A stretch of 64,000 nucleotides of DNA. It comes from Pseudomonas sp. SL4(2022) (GTDB lineage: Bacteria > Pseudomonadota > Gammaproteobacteria > Pseudomonadales > Pseudomonadaceae). The stretch covers positions 2,424,001 through 2,488,000 of the forward strand of contig NZ_CP113060.1 of assembly GCF_026625725.1 (NCBI RefSeq), given 5' to 3'. Shown one piece after another: positions 37,281 through 46,122 of this stretch. The notes beneath the pieces were generated by a model. The model did not search any database and was not told where the DNA came from. It saw only the letters and a program-made list of their open reading frames with translations. The position numbers and the translations under genes were made by a program. Numbering within the stretch: the first letter of the stretch is position 1; each line of letters opens with the position of its first letter.

Positions 37281-38318
37281 CTATTGCGTGTCGCCGCTGG
37301 TTTCCTGCTTAAGCAGCGCCGCTTTGCGTGCCAGCCCCCAGCGGTAGCCACTGAGGCTGCCGTTGCTGGCAATGACCCGGTGGCACGGCACCAGCAGGCC
37401 CAGCGGGTTGCTGGCGCAGGCGCGTGCTATGGCGCGGGGATGGCTGCCCAGTTGTACGGCCAGTTCGGTGTAGTTGCGCGTCTGCCCCAGCGGAATCTGT
37501 TGCAGGGCGCGCCACACCTGTTGCTGAAACGCGGTGCCGCGAATATCCAGCGGCAATTGAGCTGCGCGTTGCGGCTCGCTGATCTGCGCCAGCACCTGGC
37601 GCAAGCTATCGCCCAGGCGGGCGTCATCCCGGTGCAGTTCGGCGGCGGCAAAGCGTTGCAGCAGCTCATGTTGCAGCGCAGCCGGATCGTCGCCAAACAG
37701 CAGCGCGCAGATGCCCTTGGCGCTGCTGGCCAGCAGTAAGTGGCCGAGCGGGCAGGGCGCTATGCAGTAGCGCAGCTGTTCGCCCGCACCCTGCTTACGT
37801 CGTTGCGCTGGACTCAGAGCTGCCGCCTGCTGATACAACGCGCGGGTACTGGAGTAGCCGGCGTTCAGCGCGGCGTCCAGCACGCTGCCTGCCGTCGGCA
37901 ACTGCTGTTCCAGGCGCGCGCGGCGTTGCGCCTCACACCAGGCCTTCGGGGTCAGCCCGGTGCGGGCTTTGAAGGCGCGTGTCAGGTGCGAGGCGGACAC
38001 GCCGATGCGGGCGGCTAGCTGGGCGAGGGTCAGCGGCTGTTCGCTGTGGTCGAGCAATTCACAGGCGGCCACCACCAGCGCGTCTAATTGCTCGGCCGGG
38101 CTCTGTCCCTGCGGCGAGCAGCGTTGGCACGGACGAAAGCCCGCGACTGCGGCGGCGTCAGCATCGACATGAAAACTCACGTTCTCCCGCTTGGGTCGCC
38201 GTGCCGGGCAGCTGGGCCGACAATAGATGCCGGTGCTGCGCACGGCGAAGACAAAGCGTCCATCCTGCGCGGCATCACGCGTGCAGACGGCCTGCCAGCA
38301 AAGGTCTGAATCGAGCAT
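37281..38318 (-). CDS. ada: Bifunctional methylated-DNA repair protein and activator Ada
   Basis: Ada removes methyl groups from O6-methylguanine and phosphotriesters and then activates its regulon. The 345 residues have the N-terminal zinc domain with C33, C37, C64 and C67 (GIYCRPSC; FRPCQRC), an AraC-type helix-turn-helix region (about 85-180, LAARIGVSASHLTRAFKART) and a C-terminal methyltransferase with C312 in LLVPCHRVIAS. All key cysteines match the E. coli layout. No ada operon partners (alkB) are adjacent. Confidence 0.95.
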   Translation of the reverse strand: MLDSDLCWQAVCTRDAAQDGRFVFAVRSTGIYCRPSCPARRPKRENVSFHVDADAAAVAGFRPCQRCSPQGQSPAEQLDALVVAACELLDHSEQPLTLAQLAARIGVSASHLTRAFKARTGLTPKAWCEAQRRARLEQQLPTAGSVLDAALNAGYSSTRALYQQAAALSPAQRRKQGAGEQLRYCIAPCPLGHLLLASSAKGICALLFGDDPAALQHELLQRFAAAELHRDDARLGDSLRQVLAQISEPQRAAQLPLDIRGTAFQQQVWRALQQIPLGQTRNYTELAVQLGSHPRAIARACASNPLGLLVPCHRVIASNGSLSGYRWGLARKAALLKQETSGDTQ

Positions 38319-38567
38319 GGGCGCCTCCTTGATCCTGAACCGATTGTCGGCTGTGCTGGAGGTACTGCCAATGCATATCTGACTTTCAAATAGCAGGTAA
38401 CGATCGCGAGGGACGGGGGCGGCGTGGTCACGGTCAGCTCGTATGCTGCTGAATGCACAGGGTTGGCTTGGGTGTAGAGGGTTAAGCCGGCTCCGTCATG
38501 GCAAACAGTGCTGCCTTGCTCACCCCTCGCTTGACGAGGCGATTGACCGGAGCCAGCCGCGCGCTGA

Positions 38568-38849
38568 TCAGCGCCACTCCAGATTCAGCGCTTCTTTCCA
38601 GGCGAAACGTTCGAAGTGGCTGGCGATCACCTGCTGCAGTTTCAGCAGGTGATCGGCATTGCTGCTTTCCACCCGCAAGGTCAGGCCCTCGGCACTGGCC
38701 TGCAGGGTGCTGGTGCCGATGTCGAATTCGATACGGCCTTGCTGGTCATCGAAACTCACCGGGATTTTGTGCGCAAAGTGCTTGCACAGGCGGCTGATAT
38801 AGCGGGCCGGAGTGCTGGTGGCGACATAGGCACTGGTGTGCAGTTGCAT
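38568..38849 (-). CDS. DUF2218 family protein
   Basis: The 93-residue protein (MQLHTSAYVATSTPARYISR, then LCKHFAHKIPVSFDDQQGRI) matches the small DUF2218 family found in proteobacteria, often beside siderophore or metal genes. A conserved pattern RYISRLCKHFAHK is visible. Function unknown. AGGAG lies 6 bases upstream. It is 34 bases downstream of the epimerase-like gene and probably shares its transcript. Confidence 0.85.
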   Translation of the reverse strand: MQLHTSAYVATSTPARYISRLCKHFAHKIPVSFDDQQGRIEFDIGTSTLQASAEGLTLRVESSNADHLLKLQQVIASHFERFAWKEALNLEWR

Positions 38850-38883
38850 GGTGTTCTCCTGATGGGATGGACAAGCGTGGCGT

Positions 38884-39522
38884 TCAATAACCCACGGTAA
38901 AGCGCTGGCGCAGGTGCTGCGGGTGTTCCAGTTCGTCGATGATGGCCACCGCCAGATCAGCCACCGAGATCTGTGCGGGGGCGTCGCCCGCCATCAGCAA
39001 TTGATCGCCGCCAATGCGGAACTGCCCGGTGCGCACACCGGGCTGCAGCAAGGCCGGTGGCGAGACAAAGCTCCAGTCCAACCGCTGTTCGGCCTGAAGC
39101 AGACGCAGCGTCTGCCGTGCGCCTTCCGCACCGTCCTTGTACTCGGCGGGAAATTCCGGGGTGTCGATCAGTTGTACCCCCGGGGCGACATACAAGCTGC
39201 CTGCGCCACCGACCACCAGCAGGCGCACTCCGGCTAGCTGGCTGGCCGCGATGATCGCCTGGCTGCCGGCGATAAAACGCTCGCGCAGATCCGCAGTGCC
39301 CCAGCCCGGATTGAAGGCGTGGATTACCGCATCATGGCCTTTGAGCTGTTCGGCCAGGGCGGCCGCGTTGTAGGCATCGCCGGCCACGGCATGCAGTGCT
39401 GGGTGTTGCGCCAGCTTGGCTGGGTCGCGGACGATGCCGGTGACCTGGTGGCCGCGCTCGAGGGCCTCTTGCAGCACCGCTGCGCCAACAAAGCCGCTGG
39501 CACCGATCAGAGCAAGTTTCAT
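38884..39522 (-). CDS. NAD(P)-binding epimerase-like protein (YwnB type)
   Basis: The 212-residue protein starts with a Rossmann motif, MKLALIGASGFVGAAVLQEA, and keeps the atypical SDR pattern of the NAD(P)H-binding NmrA/YwnB group (GHDAVIHAFNPGWG; LLVVGGAGSLYVAPG). The substrate is unknown. It is divergent from a LysR regulator, the common arrangement in which the regulator controls the neighbouring enzyme. GGAG lies 6 bases upstream of ATG. Confidence 0.88.
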   Translation of the reverse strand: MKLALIGASGFVGAAVLQEALERGHQVTGIVRDPAKLAQHPALHAVAGDAYNAAALAEQLKGHDAVIHAFNPGWGTADLRERFIAGSQAIIAASQLAGVRLLVVGGAGSLYVAPGVQLIDTPEFPAEYKDGAEGARQTLRLLQAEQRLDWSFVSPPALLQPGVRTGQFRIGGDQLLMAGDAPAQISVADLAVAIIDELEHPQHLRQRFTVGY

Positions 39523-39537
39523 GGGTGTCTCCAGATA

Positions 39538-39560
39538 CGATTATTTGAAAAAGATAATCG
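39538..39560. promoter_or_regulatory. LysR-type operator candidate
   Basis: The inverted repeat CGATTAT-N9-ATAATCG contains the T-N11-A core typical of LysR-family binding sites. It lies in the 100-base divergent gap, 16 bases upstream of the epimerase-like start and 63 upstream of the regulator start. Confidence 0.6.
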
Positions 39561-39622
39561 CAGATGGATAAAGCGCGGAAAAATAGGTTAAAAAGGCTTT
39601 AACTATTAAGCAGGGCTTACGA

Positions 39623-40513
39623 ATGGAGCAGCTGAAACGCATGGCGGTGTTCGCCACGGTGGTTGATTGCGGCTCTATGGTGGCGGCCGCCGAGGTGCTG
39701 GGGATGACCGCCTCGGCGGTCAGCCAGCAGATCCGCAAGCTGGAGCAGAGTACCCAGGTCAGTCTGTTGCACCGCACCACCCGCAAGCTGACGCTGACCG
39801 AGGCCGGTGCGACCTTCTACCAGAGCTGTGCCCAGGTGCTGGTGCTGGCTCAGCAGGCGGAGCAGCGTCTGGCTGAGTTGCGTGATGCCCCAGTGGGCGA
39901 GTTGCGCATTGCCGCGCCGGTGGGTTTCTCCGGACGCCCACTGAGTGCCGCTTTGGCGCCGTTGCTGCAGGCGCACAGCGGCCTGAGTCTCAAACTGTTC
40001 TTTCATGACGAACACATTGATCTGATCGAGCAACGCATCGACCTGGCGATTCGCGTCGGTCATCTCGACGACTCCAGCCTGGTGGCGCGGCATATCGGTG
40101 ACACCCGCATGCTGCTGTGCGCTGCGCCGGCCTATCTGCAACGCAAGGCGCCGATCGAGCAGCCGCATGACCTGATCGGCCAGGACTGGTTGGTCCTGCA
40201 CGGCGACAATGCCTTCAACGCACTGCAACTGCAGGGACCACATGGTCAGGTGGAAAAATTGCGGGTGGAAAGTCGGGTGAGTTGCAACAACATCCTCGCC
40301 GTGCGTCACTTCACCCTCGCGGGGATGGGCGTATCATTGCAGCCGGAACAGGAAGTACGCGAGGAGCTAGCCAGTGGCCGTTTGCGTGAACTGCTGCCGC
40401 AGTGGCGGCTTGCGCCCTTCGGCATTTACCTGGTGACCCCGCGCCGCGATGCCCAGCCAGCCAAGGTGCGTTACGCCATCGCCGCACTGCGACAGCACCT
40501 GCTGGCGAGCTGA
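39623..40513 (+). CDS. LysR-family transcriptional regulator
   Basis: The 296-residue protein has the N-terminal winged helix (MEQLKRMAVFATVVDCGSMV, ASAVSQQIRKLEQ, RTTRKLTLTEAG) and a periplasmic-binding-like effector domain. It resembles the CrgA/AaeR group acting on small oxidoreductases. It faces the epimerase-like gene across a 100-base gap holding an inverted repeat that fits a LysR box, so it likely controls that gene and itself. Confidence 0.93.
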   Translation: MEQLKRMAVFATVVDCGSMVAAAEVLGMTASAVSQQIRKLEQSTQVSLLHRTTRKLTLTEAGATFYQSCAQVLVLAQQAEQRLAELRDAPVGELRIAAPVGFSGRPLSAALAPLLQAHSGLSLKLFFHDEHIDLIEQRIDLAIRVGHLDDSSLVARHIGDTRMLLCAAPAYLQRKAPIEQPHDLIGQDWLVLHGDNAFNALQLQGPHGQVEKLRVESRVSCNNILAVRHFTLAGMGVSLQPEQEVREELASGRLRELLPQWRLAPFGIYLVTPRRDAQPAKVRYAIAALRQHLLAS

Positions 40514-40603
40514 TGGCCCGTCCAGGGTGGGCGCTTGGCGCAGATTGCCGTATAACGGGCGGCAGAGTCGACTTGGGCAACAAAGGACCCCTGATTAAAG
40601 CTG

Positions 40604-41491
40604 ATGAAGACGCCAAAACGTATTGAGCCGCTGGTTGAGGCCGGGCTGGTCGATGAAGTGGTACGACCACTGATGAGCGGCAAGGAAGCCGCCGTCTATG
40701 TGGTGCGCTGTGGCGATGAGCTGCGTTGCGCCAAGGTCTATAAGGAAGCCAACAAACGTGGTTTCCGCCAGGCCGCCGAGTATCAGGAGGGCCGCAAGAC
40801 GCGCAACAGTCGTGACGCTCGCGCCATGGCCAAGGGCAGTAAGTACGGGCGCAAGGAGCAGGAAGAGGCGTGGCAGAACGCCGAAGTGGCGGCGTTGTTC
40901 CGCCTGGCCAATGCCGGTGTGCGCGTGCCCAAGCCCTATGATTTTCTTGAGGGCGTGTTGTTGATGGAGCTGGTCGACGACGGCGAGGGCGATGTGGCCC
41001 CGCGTCTCAATGATGTCGACTTGCACCCCGACGATGCCCGCGAGTTCCACGCCTTCATGATTCAGGAAGTGGTGAAGATGCTCTGCGCTGGCCTGGTGCA
41101 TGGCGACCTGTCGGAATTCAACGTGCTGCTCGGCCCCGAGGGCCCGGTGATCATCGACCTGCCGCAGGCGGTGGATGCGGCTGGCAATAACCATGCGTTC
41201 AAGATGCTCGAGCGTGATGTCGGCAACATGTCCGCCTACTTCGGTCAGTTTGCCCCGGAATTGAAGTTCACCAAGTACGCCAAGGAAATGTGGGCGCTGT
41301 ATGAAGCCGGTGAACTGACCCCGGACAGCCCGCTGACCGGTGAGTTCGATGATCCGGAAGAAGAGGCTGATATCGACGCGGTGATGCGTGAGATCAAGGC
41401 CGCGTTGGCCGATGAAGCACGCCGCCAGGCGCTGCTGAATGCCGAAGACGAGCCCAAGGGCGAAGAACCGCCACCGCCTTGGGCGCAATAG
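40604..41491 (+). CDS. RIO-family serine protein kinase
   Basis: The 295-residue protein has a compact RIO1-type kinase fold: SGKEAAVYVVRCGDELRCAK (nucleotide loop and lysine), the catalytic loop LVHGDLSEFNVLL and the metal aspartate in VIIDLPQAV. The C-terminus is acidic (DDPEEEADID, EDEPKGEEP). Archaeal and eukaryotic RIO kinases mature ribosomes; the bacterial role is unknown. AAAGGA lies about 14 bases before the ATG, an unusually long spacing, so the start is slightly uncertain. The gene is monocistronic with its own terminator. Confidence 0.9.
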   Translation: MKTPKRIEPLVEAGLVDEVVRPLMSGKEAAVYVVRCGDELRCAKVYKEANKRGFRQAAEYQEGRKTRNSRDARAMAKGSKYGRKEQEEAWQNAEVAALFRLANAGVRVPKPYDFLEGVLLMELVDDGEGDVAPRLNDVDLHPDDAREFHAFMIQEVVKMLCAGLVHGDLSEFNVLLGPEGPVIIDLPQAVDAAGNNHAFKMLERDVGNMSAYFGQFAPELKFTKYAKEMWALYEAGELTPDSPLTGEFDDPEEEADIDAVMREIKAALADEARRQALLNAEDEPKGEEPPPPWAQ

Positions 41492-41499
41492 GCATAACC

Positions 41500-41533
41500 T
41501 GCCGCTGACCGGGTCAGGTGAGCGGCATTTTTT
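41500..41533 (+). terminator. Rho-independent terminator after the RIO kinase gene
   Basis: Arms TGCCGCT and AGCGGCA with inner ACC/GGT pairing are followed by TTTTTT, starting 8 bases after the stop codon. Confidence 0.9.
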
Positions 41534-41650
41534 ATGTCAGTTATCCAGGCGGGCAGCGTTCAGTCTGTTGTCACTGCGTGTTTCGCGTTTCCTGTGCATC
41601 GTCCTGCCCCTTTTGTCTGTTTCAGCCATGCAACGTCGTTTACCCGGCAC

Positions 41651-42523
41651 TCAGGCGAGTTCGCGCGGATCTACCCATAACTCGGCGCGTGCCAACAATT
41701 GCACGCTGCCCCCCACGCTGATCCTGTCGTCGCTGCCAACGCAAACATCCAGCCTGCTGGGACGGCCGAGGAAACGTCCCTGATTGAGGCTGAAGTGTTC
41801 GGCACGCCGGTGCAGGCCGTGCTCCACCAAGAAGGCCGCGACCGGACCCGCGGCGCTGCCGGTTGCGATGTCTTCGATAACCCCCAAAGGATCCCAGGTG
41901 CGCCCTTCGCGGTTATCCATGTCCAGCAGGAAAACGAAGGCAGCTGCATGGGACGCCAGCTCGGCATCTAGCATGCGCTGCTGTCGGGCCAGGGCTAAGC
42001 CCTGGGCGCTGACGGGCAGAATCAGGTAGGGCAGGCCGGTGCTGATTACCCTGGCTGGGTAGCGGTGATCCAGGTGGGTGCTGTTCAAGTTAAAGGCTTC
42101 GGCGATCACCTGCGCTTGCGCGGGGCTGAGCTGCGCTCCAAATTCGGCTGCGCCCTGGTCCATCTGCGCATAGAAACCGCGTTCCTGGCGACGGGTAAGC
42201 AAGCGCACGCTCTTGGCCGCCAGCTGTAGAGTCCATTCGGCGTGTGTGTCTTCGCTCTGCAGATGGTGCAGCAGGGCAGCGGCGCCGAGGATCGGATGGC
42301 CGGCGAAGGGCAGTTCCTCTTCCATGGTGAAGATTCGCGCGCCCTGAGCCTGCGGGTCTCTGCCAGGCAGCAGAAAGATCGATTCGAACTGGCGCAGCTC
42401 GCGGGTCAGCGCCTGCATGACGGCCGGATCCAGCTGGCGCGCATCAGGGAATACCGCTACGCCGTTACCGGCCAGCGGCCGTTCGGCGAAGACATCGAGT
42501 TGCCAATAAACCACAGGTGACAT
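41651..42523 (-). CDS. PhzF-family isomerase
   Basis: The 290-residue protein has the two-fold diaminopimelate-epimerase-like fold of the PhzF family. Typical segments are FAERPLAGNGVAVFPDA at the start, the catalytic glutamate in RQFESIFLLP, and ELPFAGHPILGAA and EDIATGSAAGPVAAFL. Most members outside phenazine clusters have unknown substrates, and no phenazine genes are nearby. AGGAG lies 5 bases upstream of the ATG. It follows the DUF411 gene by 15 bases but on the same strand order that gene is downstream. Confidence 0.9.
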   Translation of the reverse strand: MSPVVYWQLDVFAERPLAGNGVAVFPDARQLDPAVMQALTRELRQFESIFLLPGRDPQAQGARIFTMEEELPFAGHPILGAAALLHHLQSEDTHAEWTLQLAAKSVRLLTRRQERGFYAQMDQGAAEFGAQLSPAQAQVIAEAFNLNSTHLDHRYPARVISTGLPYLILPVSAQGLALARQQRMLDAELASHAAAFVFLLDMDNREGRTWDPLGVIEDIATGSAAGPVAAFLVEHGLHRRAEHFSLNQGRFLGRPSRLDVCVGSDDRISVGGSVQLLARAELWVDPRELA

Positions 42524-42538
42524 ATGGGCTCCTTGCTA

Positions 42539-42976
42539 TCAGTGTGCCGGGTATTCGCTGATCACTCGTTCTGCGCCCTGTTTATCCAGGCCGATGACCT
42601 GGTAGGCATCACGCACATTGCCATACTCCATGCCAGGTGAGCCGGCAGGCATACCCGGTACGGCTGCACCGAGCAGATCGGGTTGCTGGCGCAGCTTGAG
42701 GATGTCGGCGGCTGGTACGTGGCCTTCAACGAATTGGCCGTTGATCACTCCGGTATGACACGAGGCCAGGCGTGGCGGCACGCCGAGGCGCTGCTTGACA
42801 GCGACCATGTCGGTTTCGACATGGTCGACCACGTTAAAGTCGTTGTCCTGCAGGTGGCTGATCCAGGCCTTGCAGCAGCCGCAGTTGGCATCGCGGTGCA
42901 CGTCGATGGTCAGCGGATCGGCGGCAAAACTCAGGTTGCTGATCAGTAGCCCGGCAACAACAAACAACTGGCGCAT
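42539..42976 (-). CDS. Periplasmic DUF411 metal-binding protein
   Basis: The 145-residue protein has a signal peptide (MRQLFVVAGLLISNLSFA) and the family motif DANCGCCKAWISHLQ, followed by SCHTGVINGQFVEGHVPA. The CxCC cysteines and the histidines suggest copper binding, as in CopG-like proteins of copper-resistance clusters, but no cop genes are adjacent. AGGAG lies 6 bases before the ATG; an upstream open frame is not conserved and lacks a ribosome site. Confidence 0.9.
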   Translation of the reverse strand: MRQLFVVAGLLISNLSFAADPLTIDVHRDANCGCCKAWISHLQDNDFNVVDHVETDMVAVKQRLGVPPRLASCHTGVINGQFVEGHVPAADILKLRQQPDLLGAAVPGMPAGSPGMEYGNVRDAYQVIGLDKQGAERVISEYPAH

Positions 42977-43099
42977 GGGGTGACTCCTGGCAGGTAAAAG
43001 GCTGAGCATAGCGCCGGGCGGCCGTGGCCAGCCACCGGCGATTTCCGAATCGGACGGGCGCAGCTTATGCTGCGTGCTCGATTTCAGGGGGGAGTGTCC

Positions 43100-43486
43100 A
43101 TGCTGTTTGCACGCGTAGTACTGGTGATTCAACTGTTGGCGCTGGCCGGTCTGGGGCTGGCCTACTTTGTTCAGCCCCATGAAATGACCAACCTCAGTGG
43201 CATGTTGCTGATGACGCCGGCCGCTGCCACGGACGTGCGCGCCTACTATGGTGGCCTACAACTGGGCCTGGCGGCGTTTATCGGCCTGTCGCTGAGTCGG
43301 CTCGATCTGACCCGTGCGGCGCTGACCCTGCTGGTGCTGCTCTACAGCGCCCTGGCCTTGGCACGCATTGGCGGGTTGTGGCTGGATGGTGGCGCGCAGC
43401 AGACGTTCAATCTCTACGCGCTGCTGTTGGAAGTGGTCTCTGCGGGGCTGTGCTTCTGGGCGCTGCGTGGCCTGCAGCGCCTCTAA
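43100..43486 (+). CDS. DUF4345 family membrane protein
   Basis: The 128-residue protein has four hydrophobic helices (MLFARVVLVIQLLALAGLGL; YYGGLQLGLAAFIGLSLS; ALTLLVLLYSALALARIGGL; LYALLLEVVSAGLCFWAL). The RAYYGGLQLGL segment is typical of DUF4345. Function unknown. A strong GGGGGGAG site precedes the ATG at 43100. Its stop lies only 2 bases from the convergent trmA stop, leaving no room for a terminator between them. Confidence 0.85.
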   Translation: MLFARVVLVIQLLALAGLGLAYFVQPHEMTNLSGMLLMTPAAATDVRAYYGGLQLGLAAFIGLSLSRLDLTRAALTLLVLLYSALALARIGGLWLDGGAQQTFNLYALLLEVVSAGLCFWALRGLQRL

Positions 43487-43488
43487 CC

Positions 43489-44577
43489 TTAACGGCGCTC
43501 CAGCAGAACGCCCGACTCCATATGGTGGGTGTAGGGGAACTGGTCGAACAGCGCGCAGCGCGTCACCTTGTGAGTGTCGTTGAGTTGGGCGATGTTGGCG
43601 GCCAGGGTCTCCGGGTTGCAGGAGATGTACAGAATGCGCTCGAAGCGTCGGGTCAGCTCGCAGGTGTCCGGGTCCATGCCGGCACGCGGTGGGTCGACGA
43701 AGACGCAGCCGAAGTCGTAGCTTTTCAGGTCGATGCCGGCCAGGCGGCGGAACGGTCGTACGTCATTCAGCGCTTCGGTCAGCTCTTCGGCGGACAGGCG
43801 CACCAGCGTGACGTTGTCCACGCCATTGTCGGCCAGGTTGGCCAGCGCGGCATTCACCGAGGACTTGCTGATCTCGGTAGCCAGCACCTTGCGTACGCGG
43901 GTGGCCAGCGGCAGGGTGAAGTTGCCATTGCCGCAATACAGCTCCAGCAGGTCGTCCTTGCGTTCGCCGAGCGCGTCATAAGCCCAGGCGAGCATCTTCT
44001 GGTTCACTTCGCCGTTGGGTTGAGTAAACGCACCCTCCGGTTGGCGGTAGCTGAAGGTGCGGCCGGCAACCTGCAGTTTCTCCTCGACATAGTCTTTACC
44101 CATGACGATGCGCTTGCCCTTGGAGCGGCCAATGATGCTGACCTGCAGCTCGGCGGCGAGCTTTTCAGCGTCGGCCTGCCAGGCGGCATCCAATGGGCGG
44201 TGATAGCACAGGGTGATCAGCCCGTCGCCGGCCAGGGTGGTGAGGAACTCAACCTGGAACAGCTTGTGGCCCAGCTCACGGCTGGCTTGCCAGGCCGCTT
44301 TCAGGCGCGGCATCAGCGCATTGATCTGCGCGCTGGCGATGGGGAAATCTTCGAAGAAAATCGGTGTGAACTTGTCGCCCGCTTCAAACATGGCGTAGTG
44401 GCGGTCTTCCCCTTCGCGCCACAGGCGAAACTCGGCGCGCAGGCGATAGTGCTCGCGCGGCGACTCGAATACCTCGGGAGCGGGCGCATCGAAGGCTGCC
44501 AACAGCTCGATCAGGCGCTGCTGCTTTTCCGCAAGTTGGGCGGCGTAGTTGGCGGGATCGAACTGGGAACGGCTCAT
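43489..44577 (-). CDS. trmA: tRNA (uracil-54 C5)-methyltransferase
   Basis: TrmA makes ribothymidine at position 54 of tRNA. The 362-residue protein lacks the TRAM/iron-sulfur part of RlmC/RlmD and has the TrmA-type N-terminus ([20 protein letters not shown]), SAM motif [24 protein letters not shown] and the nucleophilic cysteine in [14 protein letters not shown]. The length is that of the E. coli enzyme. The ribosome site is weak (GAG six bases before ATG), and the same CGAGTAATCCATG string stands before rlmG. Confidence 0.97.
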   Translation of the reverse strand: MSRSQFDPANYAAQLAEKQQRLIELLAAFDAPAPEVFESPREHYRLRAEFRLWREGEDRHYAMFEAGDKFTPIFFEDFPIASAQINALMPRLKAAWQASRELGHKLFQVEFLTTLAGDGLITLCYHRPLDAAWQADAEKLAAELQVSIIGRSKGKRIVMGKDYVEEKLQVAGRTFSYRQPEGAFTQPNGEVNQKMLAWAYDALGERKDDLLELYCGNGNFTLPLATRVRKVLATEISKSSVNAALANLADNGVDNVTLVRLSAEELTEALNDVRPFRRLAGIDLKSYDFGCVFVDPPRAGMDPDTCELTRRFERILYISCNPETLAANIAQLNDTHKVTRCALFDQFPYTHHMESGVLLERR

Positions 44578-44604
44578 GGATTACTCGCTAATCAGCGCTG
44601 GAGG

Positions 44605-44632
44605 CGCCCGCCGGCATGGCTGCTGGCGGGCG
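44605..44632. terminator. Hairpin between the purine permease gene and trmA
   Basis: A 12-bp stem (CGCCCGCCGGCA with its complement, one G-T pair) and a TGGC loop follow the permease stop. No T run is present, so termination strength is uncertain. Confidence 0.5.
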
Positions 44633-44644
44633 GTGCGAACGGGC

Positions 44645-45937
44645 TTAAGAGAACAGGCCGAGTTTGACCACGCAGAAGCCAGCGAGGATCACCAGCATCA
44701 GGTTCAGCTCGCGCCAGCGGCCCGCCAGGGTCTTGGCGGCCACCCAGGCGATAAAGCCGAAGGCGATGCCGGACGCGATGGAGAAGGTCAGCGGCATGGC
44801 CAGGGCGGTGATCAGCACGGGTGCGGCAACGGTGATGTCTTCCCAGTCGATCTCGGCCATTCCGGCGGTCATCAGCACCGCGACGAACATCAGCGCCGGG
44901 GCGGTGGCGAAGGCCGGTACACTGCCGGCCAGCGGGGCAAAGAACAGCGCCAGCAGAAACAGCACGGCGACCACGCAGGCCGTCAGACCGGTACGCCCGC
45001 CAGCGGACACCCCAGCCGCCGATTCGATGTAGCTGGTGGTGGTCGAGGTGCCCAGCAGCGAGCCGCCCATGGCGGCAGTGCTGTCGGCGATCAGTGCGCG
45101 GCCCATCTTCGGCATATGGCCGTCCTTGCGCATCAGCCCAGCCTTCTTGGCGACGGCGATCAGGGTGCCGGAGTTGTCAAACAGATCGACGAACAGGAAG
45201 GCGAAAATCACGCTGATCAGGCCAATGTCCAGCGCGCCCATGATGTCCAGCTGCAGGAAGGTCGGTGCCAGCGACGGCGGCATCGAGACCACGCCGCCAA
45301 ACTGCGAAATACCCAGGGCCATGCTGATCAGGGTAATCAGCAGAATGCCGATCAGTACCGCGCCGGTGACCTTGCGCGCCTCCAGGCCGACGATCACGAA
45401 GAAACCGAGAATGGCCAGCAGTGCCTGGGGCTTGCTGAGGTCGCCCATGCTCACCAGCGTGGCCGGGTGGTCGACCACGATGCCGGCGCTTTGCAGGGCA
45501 ATCAGTGCGAGGAACAGGCCGATACCGGCGGCAATCGCCGAACGCAGCTCCAGGGGAATGCTGTTGATGATCCATTCGCGGATCTTGAAGATCGACAGCA
45601 GCAGGAACAGGCAGGCGGAGATAAATACTGCACCCAGTGCCACCTGCCAGGTGTGGCCCATGCCCAGCACCACGGTGTAGGTAAAGAAGGCGTTGAGGCC
45701 CATGCCCGGTGCCAGGGCAATCGGGTAGTTGGCGATCAGGCCCATGATCGCCGAGCCGATGGCGGCGGCCAGGCAGGTGGCGACGAAGATCGCGCCTTTA
45801 TCCATGCCGGTTTCACCGAGGATGCTCGGGTTGACGAAGAGGATATAGGCCATAGTCAGGAAGGTGGTCAAACCCGCCAGAAGCTCGGTACGCACCGTGG
45901 TGTTGTGGGCTTTGAGTTGGAACAATCTTTCCAGCAT
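44645..45937 (-). CDS. NCS2-family purine permease (AzgA/PbuG type)
   Basis: The 430-residue protein has 12 or more hydrophobic helices and the AzgA signature features LTTFLTMAYILFVNPSIL near the start, NYPIALAPGMGLNAFFTYTV and GTSTTTSYIESAAGVSAGGR. Members of this branch import adenine, guanine or hypoxanthine with protons. GGGGAG lies 6 bases upstream of ATG. A -10/-35 promoter candidate is about 107 bases upstream, divergent to the DJ-1 gene. Confidence 0.94.
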   Translation of the reverse strand: MLERLFQLKAHNTTVRTELLAGLTTFLTMAYILFVNPSILGETGMDKGAIFVATCLAAAIGSAIMGLIANYPIALAPGMGLNAFFTYTVVLGMGHTWQVALGAVFISACLFLLLSIFKIREWIINSIPLELRSAIAAGIGLFLALIALQSAGIVVDHPATLVSMGDLSKPQALLAILGFFVIVGLEARKVTGAVLIGILLITLISMALGISQFGGVVSMPPSLAPTFLQLDIMGALDIGLISVIFAFLFVDLFDNSGTLIAVAKKAGLMRKDGHMPKMGRALIADSTAAMGGSLLGTSTTTSYIESAAGVSAGGRTGLTACVVAVLFLLALFFAPLAGSVPAFATAPALMFVAVLMTAGMAEIDWEDITVAAPVLITALAMPLTFSIASGIAFGFIAWVAAKTLAGRWRELNLMLVILAGFCVVKLGLFS

Positions 45938-46043
45938 GTGGCGCTCCCCGTAACGGCCTTCTTGCCGTGTTTATGCAAACCGAAAGCAAAGCACATCCAC
46001 ATGTGAGTGCATGTTTTTGCTAGCGATCTGGAAAAAGGCGCGC

Positions 46044-46072
46044 ATCATATCAGCTCGTCTGGAGTGGGTGAA
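46044..46072 (-). promoter_or_regulatory. Sigma-70 promoter candidate for the purine permease gene
   Basis: On the minus strand TTCACC and TATGAT are separated by 17 bases, matching the consensus at four and five of six positions. It lies 107-135 bases upstream of the permease start. Confidence 0.5.
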
Positions 46073-46122
46073 TTTATGACCGCTCGGACAGTTTATGCGC
46101 GCCCTAAACAAGGAGTGGAAGG

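Noticed and set aside
38489..38554. tRNA-like fold with 7-base end arms GGCTCCG/CGGAGCC and an inner CCTCG/CGAGG hairpin
   Set aside because: There is no TTCGA-type T loop, no anticodon arm of correct size and no CCA context; more likely a transcript-end structure.
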